Origin: Candidatus Rokuibacteriota bacterium
GTDB taxonomy: Bacteria > Methylomirabilota > Methylomirabilia > Rokubacteriales > CSP1-6
Direction of reading: 5' to 3'
Assembly: GCA_003220495.1 (NCBI GenBank)
Contig: QHSP01000033.1
Location: 1-64,000, forward strand
Length of the DNA stretch: 64,000 nt
Shown here: piece after piece, positions 33,350 to 41,633 of the stretch
How positions within the stretch are numbered: the first letter of the stretch is position 1
How the letters are laid out: each line of letters opens with the position of its first letter
Program-made: the position numbers and the translations under genes
The notes under the pieces: model-generated
Database searches by the model: none
What the model was told of the DNA's origin: nothing
Seen by the model: only the letters and a program-made list of their open reading frames with translations

Positions 33350-33787
33350 TCAGATGCGCTCGAGGATCACGACCGGGATCTCGCGCGCCGTCCGCTGCTG
33401 ATATTCGTCGTACGGCGGCCAGATCGCGGTCATCGTCGTCCAGAGAGCCGGCTTCTCGGCCGGCGTCGCCGTGCGGGCGCGCGCCTTGAAGCGGTCCGCC
33501 ATGACCTGCACCTGGACGATCGGCTGAGCCACGAGATTGTCGTACCAGCTCGGGTGAGCCGGCGCGCCGCCGCGCGAGGCGACGACGAGATAACGATCGC
33601 CAGCACGGCCGTAGATCAACGGGGTCGTCCTTGGCTGACCCGAGCGCCTGCCGGTCGTGGTCAGGAGCAAGGTCGTGACGCCCTCCCAGATATGGCCGTC
33701 GCGGCCCTCAGTCTCGATGTACCGGCGCGCGTGCGCCTGCTGCCATCCGGGCGGTCGACCGCCGGGTCCGGGTCGTGCTGTCGACAT
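33350..33787 (-). CDS. Deazaflavin (F420)-dependent nitroreductase-like (Ddn) family protein
   Basis: 145 residues. The start at 33787 (MSTARPGPGG) follows an AGGAAT-type site 17 bp after the preceding stop. Split-barrel fold signatures: TTTGRRSGQPRTTPLIYG, YLVVASRGGAPAHPSWYDNL and VVILERI at the end. This is the Ddn/Rv3547-type pattern of F420H2-dependent quinone or enone reductases. It is last in an operon with P450 and Gfo/Idh enzymes, so it may reduce a double bond after oxidation. Presence of F420 in this organism is inferred only from this and the LLM genes. Confidence 0.85.
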   Translation of the reverse strand: MSTARPGPGGRPPGWQQAHARRYIETEGRDGHIWEGVTTLLLTTTGRRSGQPRTTPLIYGRAGDRYLVVASRGGAPAHPSWYDNLVAQPIVQVQVMADRFKARARTATPAEKPALWTTMTAIWPPYDEYQQRTAREIPVVILERI

Positions 33788-33804
33788 GGATTCCTCCGAT
33801 CCCC

Positions 33805-34869
33805 CTATTTGATCGAGTCGGGCGACACCGCGCGGCCGACGCGCGAGGCCTCGTAGATCGCCAGCGGCACCTGAAGGATGTGCTTCGCGGTGTGGATGTC
33901 CTGCGCCGGCTGGCGCCCGGCGAGGAGGCTGTCGATGAAGTCCGCCGCGGCGCCGTCGAAGCCGAGCCGCCAGTCGGCCGGCACCTGGTAGTTGACGGTC
34001 TCCGAGCCGCGGATCAAGACCACGGCGGGCATGTCGAGCATCTCGCCGGTCCCCCGTGTCACCCAGATGATGCCGCGACTGCCGTGAATCTCGAAGAACT
34101 CGTCGGCGCGGTAGTAGCGGGCGCGGATCGTCATCTCGGGCGCCGCGGTGTAGTCGATGACGCCCAGACACTCGCGTCCCTTGAAGCGCCAGATCGCCGC
34201 CGCCGGCGTCTCGGCGAGAAAGTCCGTGCCCCGCGTGACGATGGCGGAGATGTCGCCGATCTCGCCGATCCAGAGGACCGCCGTCGCATACTTGTGCACG
34301 CCGTCGTCGTAGAGCGGGCCGCCCGGGTTCCGGCCGGGATCGCGGCGCCACACCATCGCGTCGGGATCAAGATCCATCGCCTGCCCGGTGATCTGCACGG
34401 CACGCGTCGTGTGGATCCGCACCAGCGACGGCTCGCCGATCGCGCCGCTATCGAGTAGCTCCTTGGCCTTCAAGATCGGCGGGTAGTAGAGGAAGTTCTC
34501 GGTCACGCGGAAGGTCGTCCGCGCGCGCGCCACCGCCGCGGCGATGCGATCGGCCTCGGGCACGGAGATCGCCAGTGGCTTCTGCGCCGAGACGTGCTTG
34601 CCCGCCGCGAGCGCCGCCACGATCTGGTCGGCGTGCATCCAGGTGGGCGTCAGGAGCTCGACGGCGTCGACCGCGGGATCGTCCAGGACTTGCTTGAAGT
34701 CCGAATAGATCCGGGGTGTGATGCCCCACTCGCGAGCCCGGCGCGTCGCGCGTTCCGGCATCGTGTCGCAGAGCGCCACCACGTCGCACCGGGGGTGCTG
34801 CAGATAGCCGGGCGCGTTGAGCTGAGAGATGTTGCCGCAGCCGACGATCGCGAGGCGGACTCTATCCAT
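33805..34869 (-). CDS. Gfo/Idh/MocA-family oxidoreductase
   Basis: 354 residues. The Rossmann start is RLAIVGCGNISQLNAPGY, and the conserved sugar-dehydrogenase Lys lies in SAQKPLA (usually EKP). The C-terminal alpha/beta domain contains YDDGVHKYATAVLWIGEI, giving H and D candidates for catalysis. It uses NAD(P) to oxidise or reduce a sugar, inositol or similar alcohol. It lies 24 bp after the P450 stop and 17 bp before the Ddn gene, so all three are likely co-transcribed. Confidence 0.9.
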   Translation of the reverse strand: MDRVRLAIVGCGNISQLNAPGYLQHPRCDVVALCDTMPERATRRAREWGITPRIYSDFKQVLDDPAVDAVELLTPTWMHADQIVAALAAGKHVSAQKPLAISVPEADRIAAAVARARTTFRVTENFLYYPPILKAKELLDSGAIGEPSLVRIHTTRAVQITGQAMDLDPDAMVWRRDPGRNPGGPLYDDGVHKYATAVLWIGEIGDISAIVTRGTDFLAETPAAAIWRFKGRECLGVIDYTAAPEMTIRARYYRADEFFEIHGSRGIIWVTRGTGEMLDMPAVVLIRGSETVNYQVPADWRLGFDGAAADFIDSLLAGRQPAQDIHTAKHILQVPLAIYEASRVGRAVSPDSIK

Positions 34870-34893
34870 CGTTCGTCATCAATATCAGAAGTG

Positions 34894-36108
34894 TCAGAAC
34901 GTGACCGGCAAGGTCTTCAATCCGCGCAAGGTGAGGCTCTGGCGATACTCCGGCTCCTCGGTGACGAGCGCGAGCCCTGGCAGCCGGCGCACGAGGGTGT
35001 CGATCGCGATCCGCCCTTCCACCCGCGCGAGCGGGGCGCCCAGGCAGAAGTGGATGCCCCAGCCGAAGGCGATGTGCCGGTTGTCGCCGCGGGAAAAATC
35101 TAGCCGGTCGGGGTCGGGGAACTGAGCGGGGTCGCGGTCCGCGGCGCCGATGAAGGGCATCACCATGTCGCCTTTGCGGATCGTTCGGTCACCGATCGTG
35201 GCGTCGTCGCTGGCCACGCGCGCCGTGCGCTGGACCGGCCCGTCGTACCGCAGGAGCTCTTCGACGGCGCTCGTGATGAGCGCGGGCGCCTGACGCAAGT
35301 GGCGCAGCTGATCCGGGTGGCGCAGGAGCGCGAGGACGCCGTTGCCGATCAGGTTGACCGTCGTTTCGTGGCCGGCGATCAGGATGAGGATGCACGTCGC
35401 CAACAGCTCCTCCTCGTTCAGCTTGTCACCCGCCTCCTCGGCGGCAATCAGCGCCGAGAGGAGGTCGCCGCGGGGCGAGGCGCGGCGCTGCGCGATCAGC
35501 TCCCGGAAGTAGTCGTTGATGGCATGGCGCGCGGCGGCGCTGCGCCGCGGCACCTCCGAATCGGGAGGCAGCCAGATCGAATCCAGCCCGCGAGCGATGT
35601 CGAGGCTCCAGCCCTTGAATCGCTCGTGGTCTTTCACGGGCACGCCCATCATCTCGCAGATGACGTTGACCGGGATCGGGTACGCGAACTCCTCGATCAG
35701 ATCCATCGAGCCCACGGTCTGGGCGCGCGCGATGAGCCCGTCGACGATCTGCTGGATGCGCGGCCGAAGCCCCTCGACGACGCGCGGCGTGAACGCCTTG
35801 CTGACGAGGCTTCGCAGCCGCGTGTGATCCGGCGGATCGCGATCCAGCATCGACAGACCGACCCCGCGCGGCACCTCGGCGCCGAAGCGGGCCGCGACGA
35901 GCGCGGCGATCGGCTCTTTGATGAACCGAGGATCGCGAAGCACCGCCGACACGTCCTCGTATCGCGTGAGCACCCAGAACCCGAGCGGACTGTGATGGAC
36001 GGGGTCCTCCGCGCGCAGACGATGGTAGGTCGGATACGGATCCGCCAGGAACTCCGGGTCCATCGGGTTGAAGCTCTTCATATCGCCCGTCGGCTTCTCT
36101 CGACTCAC
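34894..36108 (-). CDS. Cytochrome P450
   Basis: 404 residues, soluble bacterial type. Oxygen-activation helix motif AGHETT (245-250), ExxR at E284-R287, and haem loop FGWGIHFCLG with the axial C355. RDPPDHTRLR is the helix C signature. It hydroxylates a small substrate using ferredoxin or a fused partner; no ferredoxin gene is adjacent. The GTG start at 36108 overlaps the previous gene's stop (GTGA); an ATG further in, at 36081, is an alternative. Operon with a membrane-anchored protein, a Gfo/Idh enzyme and a Ddn-like protein. Confidence 0.94.
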   Translation of the reverse strand: MSREKPTGDMKSFNPMDPEFLADPYPTYHRLRAEDPVHHSPLGFWVLTRYEDVSAVLRDPRFIKEPIAALVAARFGAEVPRGVGLSMLDRDPPDHTRLRSLVSKAFTPRVVEGLRPRIQQIVDGLIARAQTVGSMDLIEEFAYPIPVNVICEMMGVPVKDHERFKGWSLDIARGLDSIWLPPDSEVPRRSAAARHAINDYFRELIAQRRASPRGDLLSALIAAEEAGDKLNEEELLATCILILIAGHETTVNLIGNGVLALLRHPDQLRHLRQAPALITSAVEELLRYDGPVQRTARVASDDATIGDRTIRKGDMVMPFIGAADRDPAQFPDPDRLDFSRGDNRHIAFGWGIHFCLGAPLARVEGRIAIDTLVRRLPGLALVTEEPEYRQSLTLRGLKTLPVTF

Positions 36109-36590
36109 TTCGGCGGCGGCGCCGGCGCCGCGGGGGCCGGCGCCACCGGCGCGTTCGGTGCGCCCGGCGCGAGCGGCGTCGGGACGACGACTCCCGGAGC
36201 GAGCGGGATCTCTTCGACGGGCGTCACCTGGGTCACGTAGTAGCGGGTCTCGCCGAAGCAGCTCGTCGGCAGCCCGACCTTTTGCTCGTAGTGGAGGTTC
36301 ACGCGCCGACCCATCAGCTTGTTGATGTGCTCGACGGTGGAGTCATCCCACACGGTAAACGCGAACTTTTCGGTGGTCGACCCGGGCATCGACACCATCG
36401 CCATCTCGCCTTCCCAGGTCTTGCAGATCCACCCCTTGCGCGACAATTTTTGCACCCAGCCCGCACGCTCGCCGGACGCGTAGCTCCAGCTCACAGCGGA
36501 CCAGAAATACCCGACGACCAGCGCCGCGATCACCAGCACGCCGATCAACACGCGGAGCTTGCCGATGCCACGTTGATCGTATGCCGTCAT
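36105..36590 (-). CDS. Single-pass membrane protein with proline/alanine-rich tail
   Basis: 161 residues. ATG at 36590 with AGGAGGG 7 bases upstream. One transmembrane helix (about residues 14-30, VLIGVLVIAALVVGYFW) is followed by a soluble domain (GWVQKLSRKGWICKTWEGEM ... ETRYYVTQVTPVEEIP) and a Pro/Ala-rich tail from about 130 (APAPAAPAPPPK). Two Cys (in GWICKTW and PTSCFGE) may pair outside the membrane. I do not recognise a named family. It is coupled by GTGA to the P450, so it could be a scaffold or carrier for it. Confidence 0.7.
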   Translation of the reverse strand: MTAYDQRGIGKLRVLIGVLVIAALVVGYFWSAVSWSYASGERAGWVQKLSRKGWICKTWEGEMAMVSMPGSTTEKFAFTVWDDSTVEHINKLMGRRVNLHYEQKVGLPTSCFGETRYYVTQVTPVEEIPLAPGVVVPTPLAPGAPNAPVAPAPAAPAPPPK

Positions 36591-36684
36591 CTGGCGCCCC
36601 TCCTGTCGCCGGCCATGGGTTGGCGCGCGATTGTCTCTCATTACGCGCGATCGCGCGAGCGGTCTTCTGGGCTTCGCCGGCCCA

Positions 36685-37040
36685 TCAGGGCGCGGCGCGC
36701 TCGAAGGTCAGGTCGCTCGAGGCGCCGCTCAAGACCAGCCGTCCGCCGGCGAGCGTGTAATCGGCGTTGCCCCAGAACTCGGAGCCGGTGTCGCGACCGC
36801 CGCTCATGACGCTTTGAGGGTCAGGAGCAAGTCGACGTCGAACATCACGCCCTTCTTGCCAAGCTCCTCGCGCAGGCCGAGCCAGCTTCCGGTGAGGCGC
36901 GGACGGGACCAGACGTCGCCGCCCCAGGTCGCAGGCACGTCGATCGGTTGCGCGCTCGCCGGCAGGATGGAGAGCAGCACGAGGAGCCCGAACCGGACGA
37001 TCGAGGCGTGCCGTGCGCTCCCGATCCGGAGCACGCTCAT
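36685..37040 (-). pseudogene. Frameshifted, truncated OprB-like carbohydrate porin
   Basis: ATG at 37040 with a GGAGG site starts a protein with a signal peptide (ending PASAQ) and then TWGGDVWSRPRLTGSWLGLR and GVMFDVDLLLTL, the OprB N-terminus. That frame stops at 36804. Another frame directly continues the porin with QSVMSGGRDTGSEFWGNADYTL, so one base was lost near 36822. Homology ends after YTL; the remaining 20 residues to the stop at 36685 do not match a porin, and some 350 barrel residues are missing. It is a dead gene or, for the frameshift alone, an assembly error. Confidence 0.65.
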
Positions 37041-37089
37041 TCGCGACCTCCAAAAGCTCCGTACACGATTCGGGTAACGCCGAAAAGAT

Positions 37090-37773
37090 TCAATCGGACC
37101 TTGGTCCCACATAGCGCTCCAGAATTCGCGCGAAGGCAGCCGGCACCGCCACGCCGCCCATCAGCTCGCTCGTCTCGCGGAAGTAGACCCGGCCGAGCGT
37201 GGTGCCGTCGAAGAGCCAGAGCGTGACCAGATACCGCGGCTCGCCGACCGCGTGCACCTGCGGCTTGCGCACGGCGCCCGTCGTGATCATCTCGACGAGC
37301 GCGGCGACGTCGTCCGACGACGTGATCGCCGTGGGCGTCGTCGCCGCCGCCTGCGGCGGCTCGCCGGGTCGGACGTCGATCGCGCGAACCTTGCCCACGA
37401 TGTCGTAGAGGTCGGCGCCGACCTTCGCGCGCGGATTGCGCCAGGCCTGATAGAGGAAGATGCGGTCCCGCCAGACGGCGGCGAGGCGGAAGTTGGTTGG
37501 ATAGCCCTGGACCGCGTACACGCGCGTCCCTGACGGCAGAAAGGCCGCGGCCGCGTCGAGGCCGTAGGGGCAGCGGCGCGTGTCCTCGCCGAACGAGCAC
37601 TCGACGACCGCGAACTCGGGCCCGAGGTCGGCACGCGTGAGCGGGCGACCCGGCTCGTCGGTTGTCCAGCGGATGTAGTCGATGCCGTCGAAGGTGATGT
37701 AGTCGAGGAGCGTCGTCGCGCCCGCGGTCGCGGACCCGAGAGCGAGCGCCAGGAGCAGGAGCGCGACCCTCAT
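37090..37773 (-). CDS. Exported hypothetical protein
   Basis: 227 residues with a signal peptide (MRVALLLLALALGSATAGA). The mature part begins TTLLDYITFDGIDYIRW and contains one Cys pair (VVECSFGEDTRRCPYG) likely to form a disulfide. The C-terminal half has a conserved-looking ALVEMITTGAVRK and LFDGTTLGRVYFRE. No domain is recognised. The ATG at 37773 is chosen because the signal peptide begins there; the longer frame upstream has no support. The gene stands alone between broken loci. Confidence 0.65.
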   Translation of the reverse strand: MRVALLLLALALGSATAGATTLLDYITFDGIDYIRWTTDEPGRPLTRADLGPEFAVVECSFGEDTRRCPYGLDAAAAFLPSGTRVYAVQGYPTNFRLAAVWRDRIFLYQAWRNPRAKVGADLYDIVGKVRAIDVRPGEPPQAAATTPTAITSSDDVAALVEMITTGAVRKPQVHAVGEPRYLVTLWLFDGTTLGRVYFRETSELMGGVAVPAAFARILERYVGPRSD

Positions 37774-37835
37774 GGCGCTGACACCGTAGTCGCCCGCCGT
37801 CGGCGGGTCAAGCAACGGAGAGCCCGCGCGGCGCG

Positions 37836-38054
37836 CTAACCACCCGCCACCAGCGTCGCGAGCGCGTTCTCCGGAGGCTGCGGCCGCATCAGGCGCGCGA
37901 CCAGCACGACGCGGGCGATGTCGACGGCATACCCGAGGACCACGGGAGAAACGCGACCACGTTGAACAGGCAGACACCGAAGGCACCCGACGGGAACCGC
38001 TTGATGAAGCGCCCTTGACCTGACGCGCACGAGCCTGAGATCTTATCGGCCATG
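37836..38054 (-). pseudogene. Possible frameshifted small membrane protein
   Basis: Two overlapping minus frames join sensibly: a first part FIKRFPSGAFGVCLFNVVAF and, one base shifted near 37950, VVLGYAVDIARVVLVARLMR running to TAG at 37836. Together they would give about 72 residues with one or two hydrophobic helices. The ATG (38054) overlaps the divergent start of the zinc-ribbon gene. I do not recognise it; it may be noise. Confidence 0.3.
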
Positions 38055-38465
38055 AGCGACCGAAAATATCGCCAGCAGGGATACCGGAGCTCCAACGCCG
38101 AGCCCCGCAAACCGTCACCACCGCCGCCGCCGCCCGCCGACGCGCCGAGGGGCGGCGGCATGCTCGCCAAGCGCACCGTCTCGCGGTGCGCGGCATGCGG
38201 CGCGGTCTTGCCGATCGCGACCGCCTCGCTCGAGCAGTGCCCGAACTGCCGGGCGGCCATTCACGCCTGCCGCCAGTGCACCCACTTCGAGCCGAGCCGG
38301 CGCTTCGAGTGCACGGAGCCCATCACCGAGAAGATCGCCGACAAGAACGCACGGAACGACTGCGGCGTGTTCTCGCTCCGGGTCACCGTCGAGCGCGACG
38401 CCTCGCCCGACTCGACGCGCCCCGGCGACATCCGTCGCGGCTTCGACAACCTCTTCAAGAAGTAG
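38052..38465 (+). CDS. Zinc-ribbon protein
   Basis: 137 residues. A disordered N-terminus with six prolines in a row is followed by a zinc ribbon at about 46-80: SRCAACGAVLP, EQCPNCRAAIH and HACRQCTHFEPS, giving three CxxC pairs, with additional Cys at FECTEP and NDCGVF. The end RPGDIRRGFDNLFKK is basic. It may be an RNA/DNA- or protein-binding factor; no specific role is known. The AlgH-like gene starts 7 bp downstream, so they are probably co-expressed. Confidence 0.75.
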   Translation: MSDRKYRQQGYRSSNAEPRKPSPPPPPPADAPRGGGMLAKRTVSRCAACGAVLPIATASLEQCPNCRAAIHACRQCTHFEPSRRFECTEPITEKIADKNARNDCGVFSLRVTVERDASPDSTRPGDIRRGFDNLFKK

Positions 38466-38472
38466 TCCGGCG

Positions 38473-39069
38473 GTGACCGCGCTCCTCCTCGCCGCGTTGC
38501 TCGTCGTGACGGCGGCGGCGGACGGGCGCGCCCAGTCGCCGACCGGCCGCTCGCTGACCGGCCGCCTGCTCGTGGCGACCGATGCGCTCCGCGATCCGCG
38601 GTTCGCCCGGACCGTCATCTACATCGTGCGGCATCGCGCCGAGGGCGCGTTCGGGCTGGTGGTCAACCTCCCCATGGGCGAGATCCCCTTCGAGCGAGCC
38701 CTGCAGCCGTTCGGCCTGGCGGTGCCGCCCGGCAGCGGCGACGTCCGCGTCCATTACGGTGGCCCCGTGGAGGAGCGGCGCGGCTTCGTCCTGCACACGC
38801 CGGACTGGACGGGCGAGGGCACGACCGTGATCGACGATCATTTCGCGATCACCGACGATCCGCGGATCCTCCAGGCGATCGCCGGCGGCGCCGGTCCGCG
38901 CCGGGCACTCTTCTGTCTGGGTTACGCCGGGTGGGGCCCGGGCCAGCTCGACGCCGAGATGACGACCGGCGCCTGGGGCGTCGCCCGCGCCGACGAGCGA
39001 CTCGTCTTCGACGAAGACCCGATGCAGAAATGGATCGAGGCCACGACCCGCCGGCTCCTCGACCTCTAG
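38473..39069 (+). CDS. AlgH/YqgE-family protein with N-terminal signal peptide
   Basis: 198 residues. The YqgE core is clear: GRLLVATDALRDPRFARTVI, GAFGLVVNLPMG, VHYGGPVEERRGFVLH, DDPRILQAIAGG and LGYAGWGPGQLD. Normal members start directly at this core and are cytoplasmic. Here the GTG start at 38473 adds a hydrophobic leader (ALLLAALLVVTAAADGRAQ) with a plausible cleavage site, and no later start codon exists before the core. The protein is therefore likely exported. Function of the family is unsettled (transcription or envelope roles). Confidence 0.88.
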   Translation: MTALLLAALLVVTAAADGRAQSPTGRSLTGRLLVATDALRDPRFARTVIYIVRHRAEGAFGLVVNLPMGEIPFERALQPFGLAVPPGSGDVRVHYGGPVEERRGFVLHTPDWTGEGTTVIDDHFAITDDPRILQAIAGGAGPRRALFCLGYAGWGPGQLDAEMTTGAWGVARADERLVFDEDPMQKWIEATTRRLLDL

Positions 39070-39094
39070 CGCCCGAACCAAGGAGAACGCGCTC

Positions 39095-40090
39095 ATGAAG
39101 ACCATCGACATCCACGCGCACCTCGTGCCGAAGTCCCTGTGGCAAGCCGCGGACGCCGGCCGTGAATGGTACGGCTTTCGTCACGAGCCCGGCGACGGTC
39201 TCGGCTCCATGCTGGGAGGCGGCCGACGCACGAGCTTCTCGTCGCCCAAGGTGCGCTTCACGACGGAAGAGCGGCTCAAGGACATGGACGCGCAGGGCGT
39301 CGACGTTCAAGTCGTCTCGATCCACACGCCGTTCTTCGGCTACCACCTGGACCCGGCGCAGGGCCGCGCGCTGGCGCGCGAGGTGAACGACGAGATCGCC
39401 GGAATGGTCCGGCAGTGGCCGCAGCGCTTCGCCGGCCTCGCCACCTTGCCGGTCCAGGACGTCAAGGCGGCGATCGACGAGCTGGAGCGCGCCGTCACCG
39501 TGCTCGGTCTGAAGGGCGCCGAGCTCGACACGATCGTGAACGGCGAGAACTGGGACGAGCCGAAGTTCCTCCCGCTGTTCAAGGCGGCCGAAGCCCTGGG
39601 CGCCGTCCTCTTCTTCCATCCACAGCCGCAGCACAACTTCTTGATACAGCGCACGACCAGGTACGGGCTCTTCAACAGCCTCGGCGTCATCCTGGACGAC
39701 GCGATCGTCGTCGCGATCCTTATCTTCGGCGTGCTCGACGCCTGCCCCAATCTCAAAGTGTGCATCGCTCACGGCGGCGGGCCGGCCTGCTACGCGATGG
39801 GCCGCCTCGACCGCGGGTGGCAGGGCCTCCCGGCCGAGCGGCGCAGCATCGCGCAGCCGCCGAGCTCGTACCAGCGCCGTCTCTATTACGACAGCGTCGT
39901 CGGCAGCGAGAAGGCGCTCCGCTTCCTGATCGACGAGGTCGGCGTCGACCGGGTGGTGCTCGGCAGCGACTGGCCCTTCGTGCCGTGGCATCCCTCCCCG
40001 GTCAGCTGGGTGCAGGGCCTGAAGACCCTGACGCCGGACGAGAAAGAAAAGGTGCTCTGGCGCAATCTCGAGTCGCTGCTGAAGCTGTAG
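39095..40090 (+). CDS. Amidohydrolase 2 (ACMSD/gamma-resorcylate decarboxylase-like)
   Basis: 331 residues. Metal ligands of the amidohydrolase barrel: H7 and H9 (IDIHAHLVP), His in FFHPQPQHN, His in IAHGGGPACY and the catalytic Asp in LGSDWPF. These features place it with ACMSD-type non-oxidative decarboxylases and hydratases acting on aromatic or muconate acids. AAGGAGAA precedes the ATG. A thioredoxin-like gene follows 23 bp later. It fits the window's theme of aromatic acid breakdown. Confidence 0.9.
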   Translation: MKTIDIHAHLVPKSLWQAADAGREWYGFRHEPGDGLGSMLGGGRRTSFSSPKVRFTTEERLKDMDAQGVDVQVVSIHTPFFGYHLDPAQGRALAREVNDEIAGMVRQWPQRFAGLATLPVQDVKAAIDELERAVTVLGLKGAELDTIVNGENWDEPKFLPLFKAAEALGAVLFFHPQPQHNFLIQRTTRYGLFNSLGVILDDAIVVAILIFGVLDACPNLKVCIAHGGGPACYAMGRLDRGWQGLPAERRSIAQPPSSYQRRLYYDSVVGSEKALRFLIDEVGVDRVVLGSDWPFVPWHPSPVSWVQGLKTLTPDEKEKVLWRNLESLLKL

Positions 40091-40113
40091 GCTCACGAAA
40101 GGCTGGTGTCCTG

Positions 40114-40812
40114 ATGACGCCCGAACGCTTCGCCCACGGCATGACCTTCGACGACTACGTGAAGTTCACCGGCTCGCCGGAGAACCTCCGGCGCGAGGGC
40201 TTCGACATCCGGCGGTTCAGCCTGGCCAAGCCGCGCCTCGACTGGAGTGCGTTTCTCCGCGAGCGCCACGCGAAGGCGCGCCTCAGCGAGGAGCAGACCG
40301 CAGCCATCAAGTGGCTGGCCGCTCAGCCCGGCGGGCCCGCGAAAGTCCTGGTGATCTCCGAGGACTGGTCGTCCGATTGCCGGCGCGACGTGCCGTATCT
40401 GGCGCGATTGGCGGAAGCGGGCGGCCTGGAGCTACGCATCTTCAACCGCGACACCGAGACGATGCTGCGTCAGGGGCTCCCCGAGCCCGGCTCGCATCCC
40501 AATGCCGACCTCGTGCGGGAGTACGCCAACGAGAAGAACGGCCAGCAATTCGCCTCGGTGCCGGTCGCGGTCTTCTTCACCCGCGACTTCGTCGAGCTCT
40601 ACCGCTACATCGAGTATCCGGCCATCTACCGCAAGGACCGCGTGCTCGGCGCCCTTCGCAAGGCGCGGCCCGGCGAGACGGAAGAACAGTCGAAGGCACG
40701 CGGTGGCCGCGAGATCGCGACCTTGCTCGAGTCGCCGTTCTATGACGTGTGGGCCCGCGCCGGGATCGCGGAGATTCTGAGCGCGCTCCACGAGCGGCTC
40801 GTGACGGCGTGA
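40114..40812 (+). CDS. Thioredoxin-like fold protein
   Basis: 232 residues. The central segment VLVISEDWSSDCRRDVPYLA corresponds to the thioredoxin strand and active-site loop. WSSDC keeps only the second position of a CxxC, giving a single redox Cys; relatives (Thioredoxin_9 group) have the same pattern. The N-terminal 60 residues are helical and unrelated to thioredoxin. It may be a single-Cys reductase or monothiol carrier. No export signal. It is next to the ACMSD-like gene in the same direction. Confidence 0.75.
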   Translation: MTPERFAHGMTFDDYVKFTGSPENLRREGFDIRRFSLAKPRLDWSAFLRERHAKARLSEEQTAAIKWLAAQPGGPAKVLVISEDWSSDCRRDVPYLARLAEAGGLELRIFNRDTETMLRQGLPEPGSHPNADLVREYANEKNGQQFASVPVAVFFTRDFVELYRYIEYPAIYRKDRVLGALRKARPGETEEQSKARGGREIATLLESPFYDVWARAGIAEILSALHERLVTA

Positions 40813-40819
40813 CCCGCCA

Positions 40820-41620
40820 CTACGGTTTCCGGTACGTCACGCGCCACACCTCGAGGCCGTAGGGCCCGCGGCCCTGATCGTCGCCGGGACGAAGCAGCGC
40901 CACCAGGCTCGCCGGGACGGAGATCGACATCGCCTTGTAGAACGGCGCATCGCCCTGGAATACCGGATAGGCGCGGCCGCTCGCGACGTGGAGGATGCGG
41001 ACGCCGCGGTCGTGCATGTCCGGCGCGAAGAGCCATTCGCCGTCCTGGCTGAAGGCGAGCGACCGGCGCATCTCGGCGTGCATGCCGTGGCCCGGCGCCT
41101 CCGGCGTGTTCCACCACGTGCACCCGGCCCAGGAGACCGTTCGCCGCGGCGCGCGTACCCTGGCGCCCCAAGGTGAGCGAGACCGGCGCCATCGCCTCGA
41201 GTGACTTCGACATCGTCAGCGACGTGCGCAGCGTGAGCGCCGGCCAAGTCCGCACCTTGAGGGAGCCCTGGTCCGAGACGGTCACCAAGAGCTGCCCGTC
41301 CGAGGCAAACGCCGCGCCGTCGATGCGCTCCCCCGCGTGGGCGTTCGGAAGCGTGCGCGTGATCTGGCCGCGCTCCGCGTCGACCACGTAGAGGCTCGCG
41401 CCTGCCCCGACGACCAGAGTCGGCTCGGTCGGGTGGAACGCGGCCGCGCGGCTGTCGCGGACGTCGAGCACCGCGACCTGACGACCGGTCAACACCTGCC
41501 ACAGCTCGAGCGTGCGCGCTTCGTGCGCGGTCGCGGCCAGCAGCGAGCCGTCGGCCGAGAAGACCAGCCCCGTCGACTCGGCGAGCCGCCACGCGCCCTC
41601 TCCATCGCTCGGTTCCGGAC
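40820..41620 (-). pseudogene. Broken WD40-repeat propeller gene
   Basis: From about 41620 one minus frame encodes WD40-type blades (LVFSADGSLLAATAHEARTL, VRDSRAAAFHPTEPTLVVGA, GAAFASDGQLLVTVSDQGS). The protein then continues in another frame from about 41100 (RRSLAFSQDGEWLFAPDMHD to the stop at 40820). A single-base indel in a GCCGGGCC run near 41100-41106 separates them. No start codon exists in the first frame and the N-terminus is missing. Two defects suggest a real pseudogene rather than one sequencing error. Upstream it abuts an equally broken plus-strand gene. Confidence 0.6.
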
Positions 41621-41633
41621 GGCAGCTCGCTAC

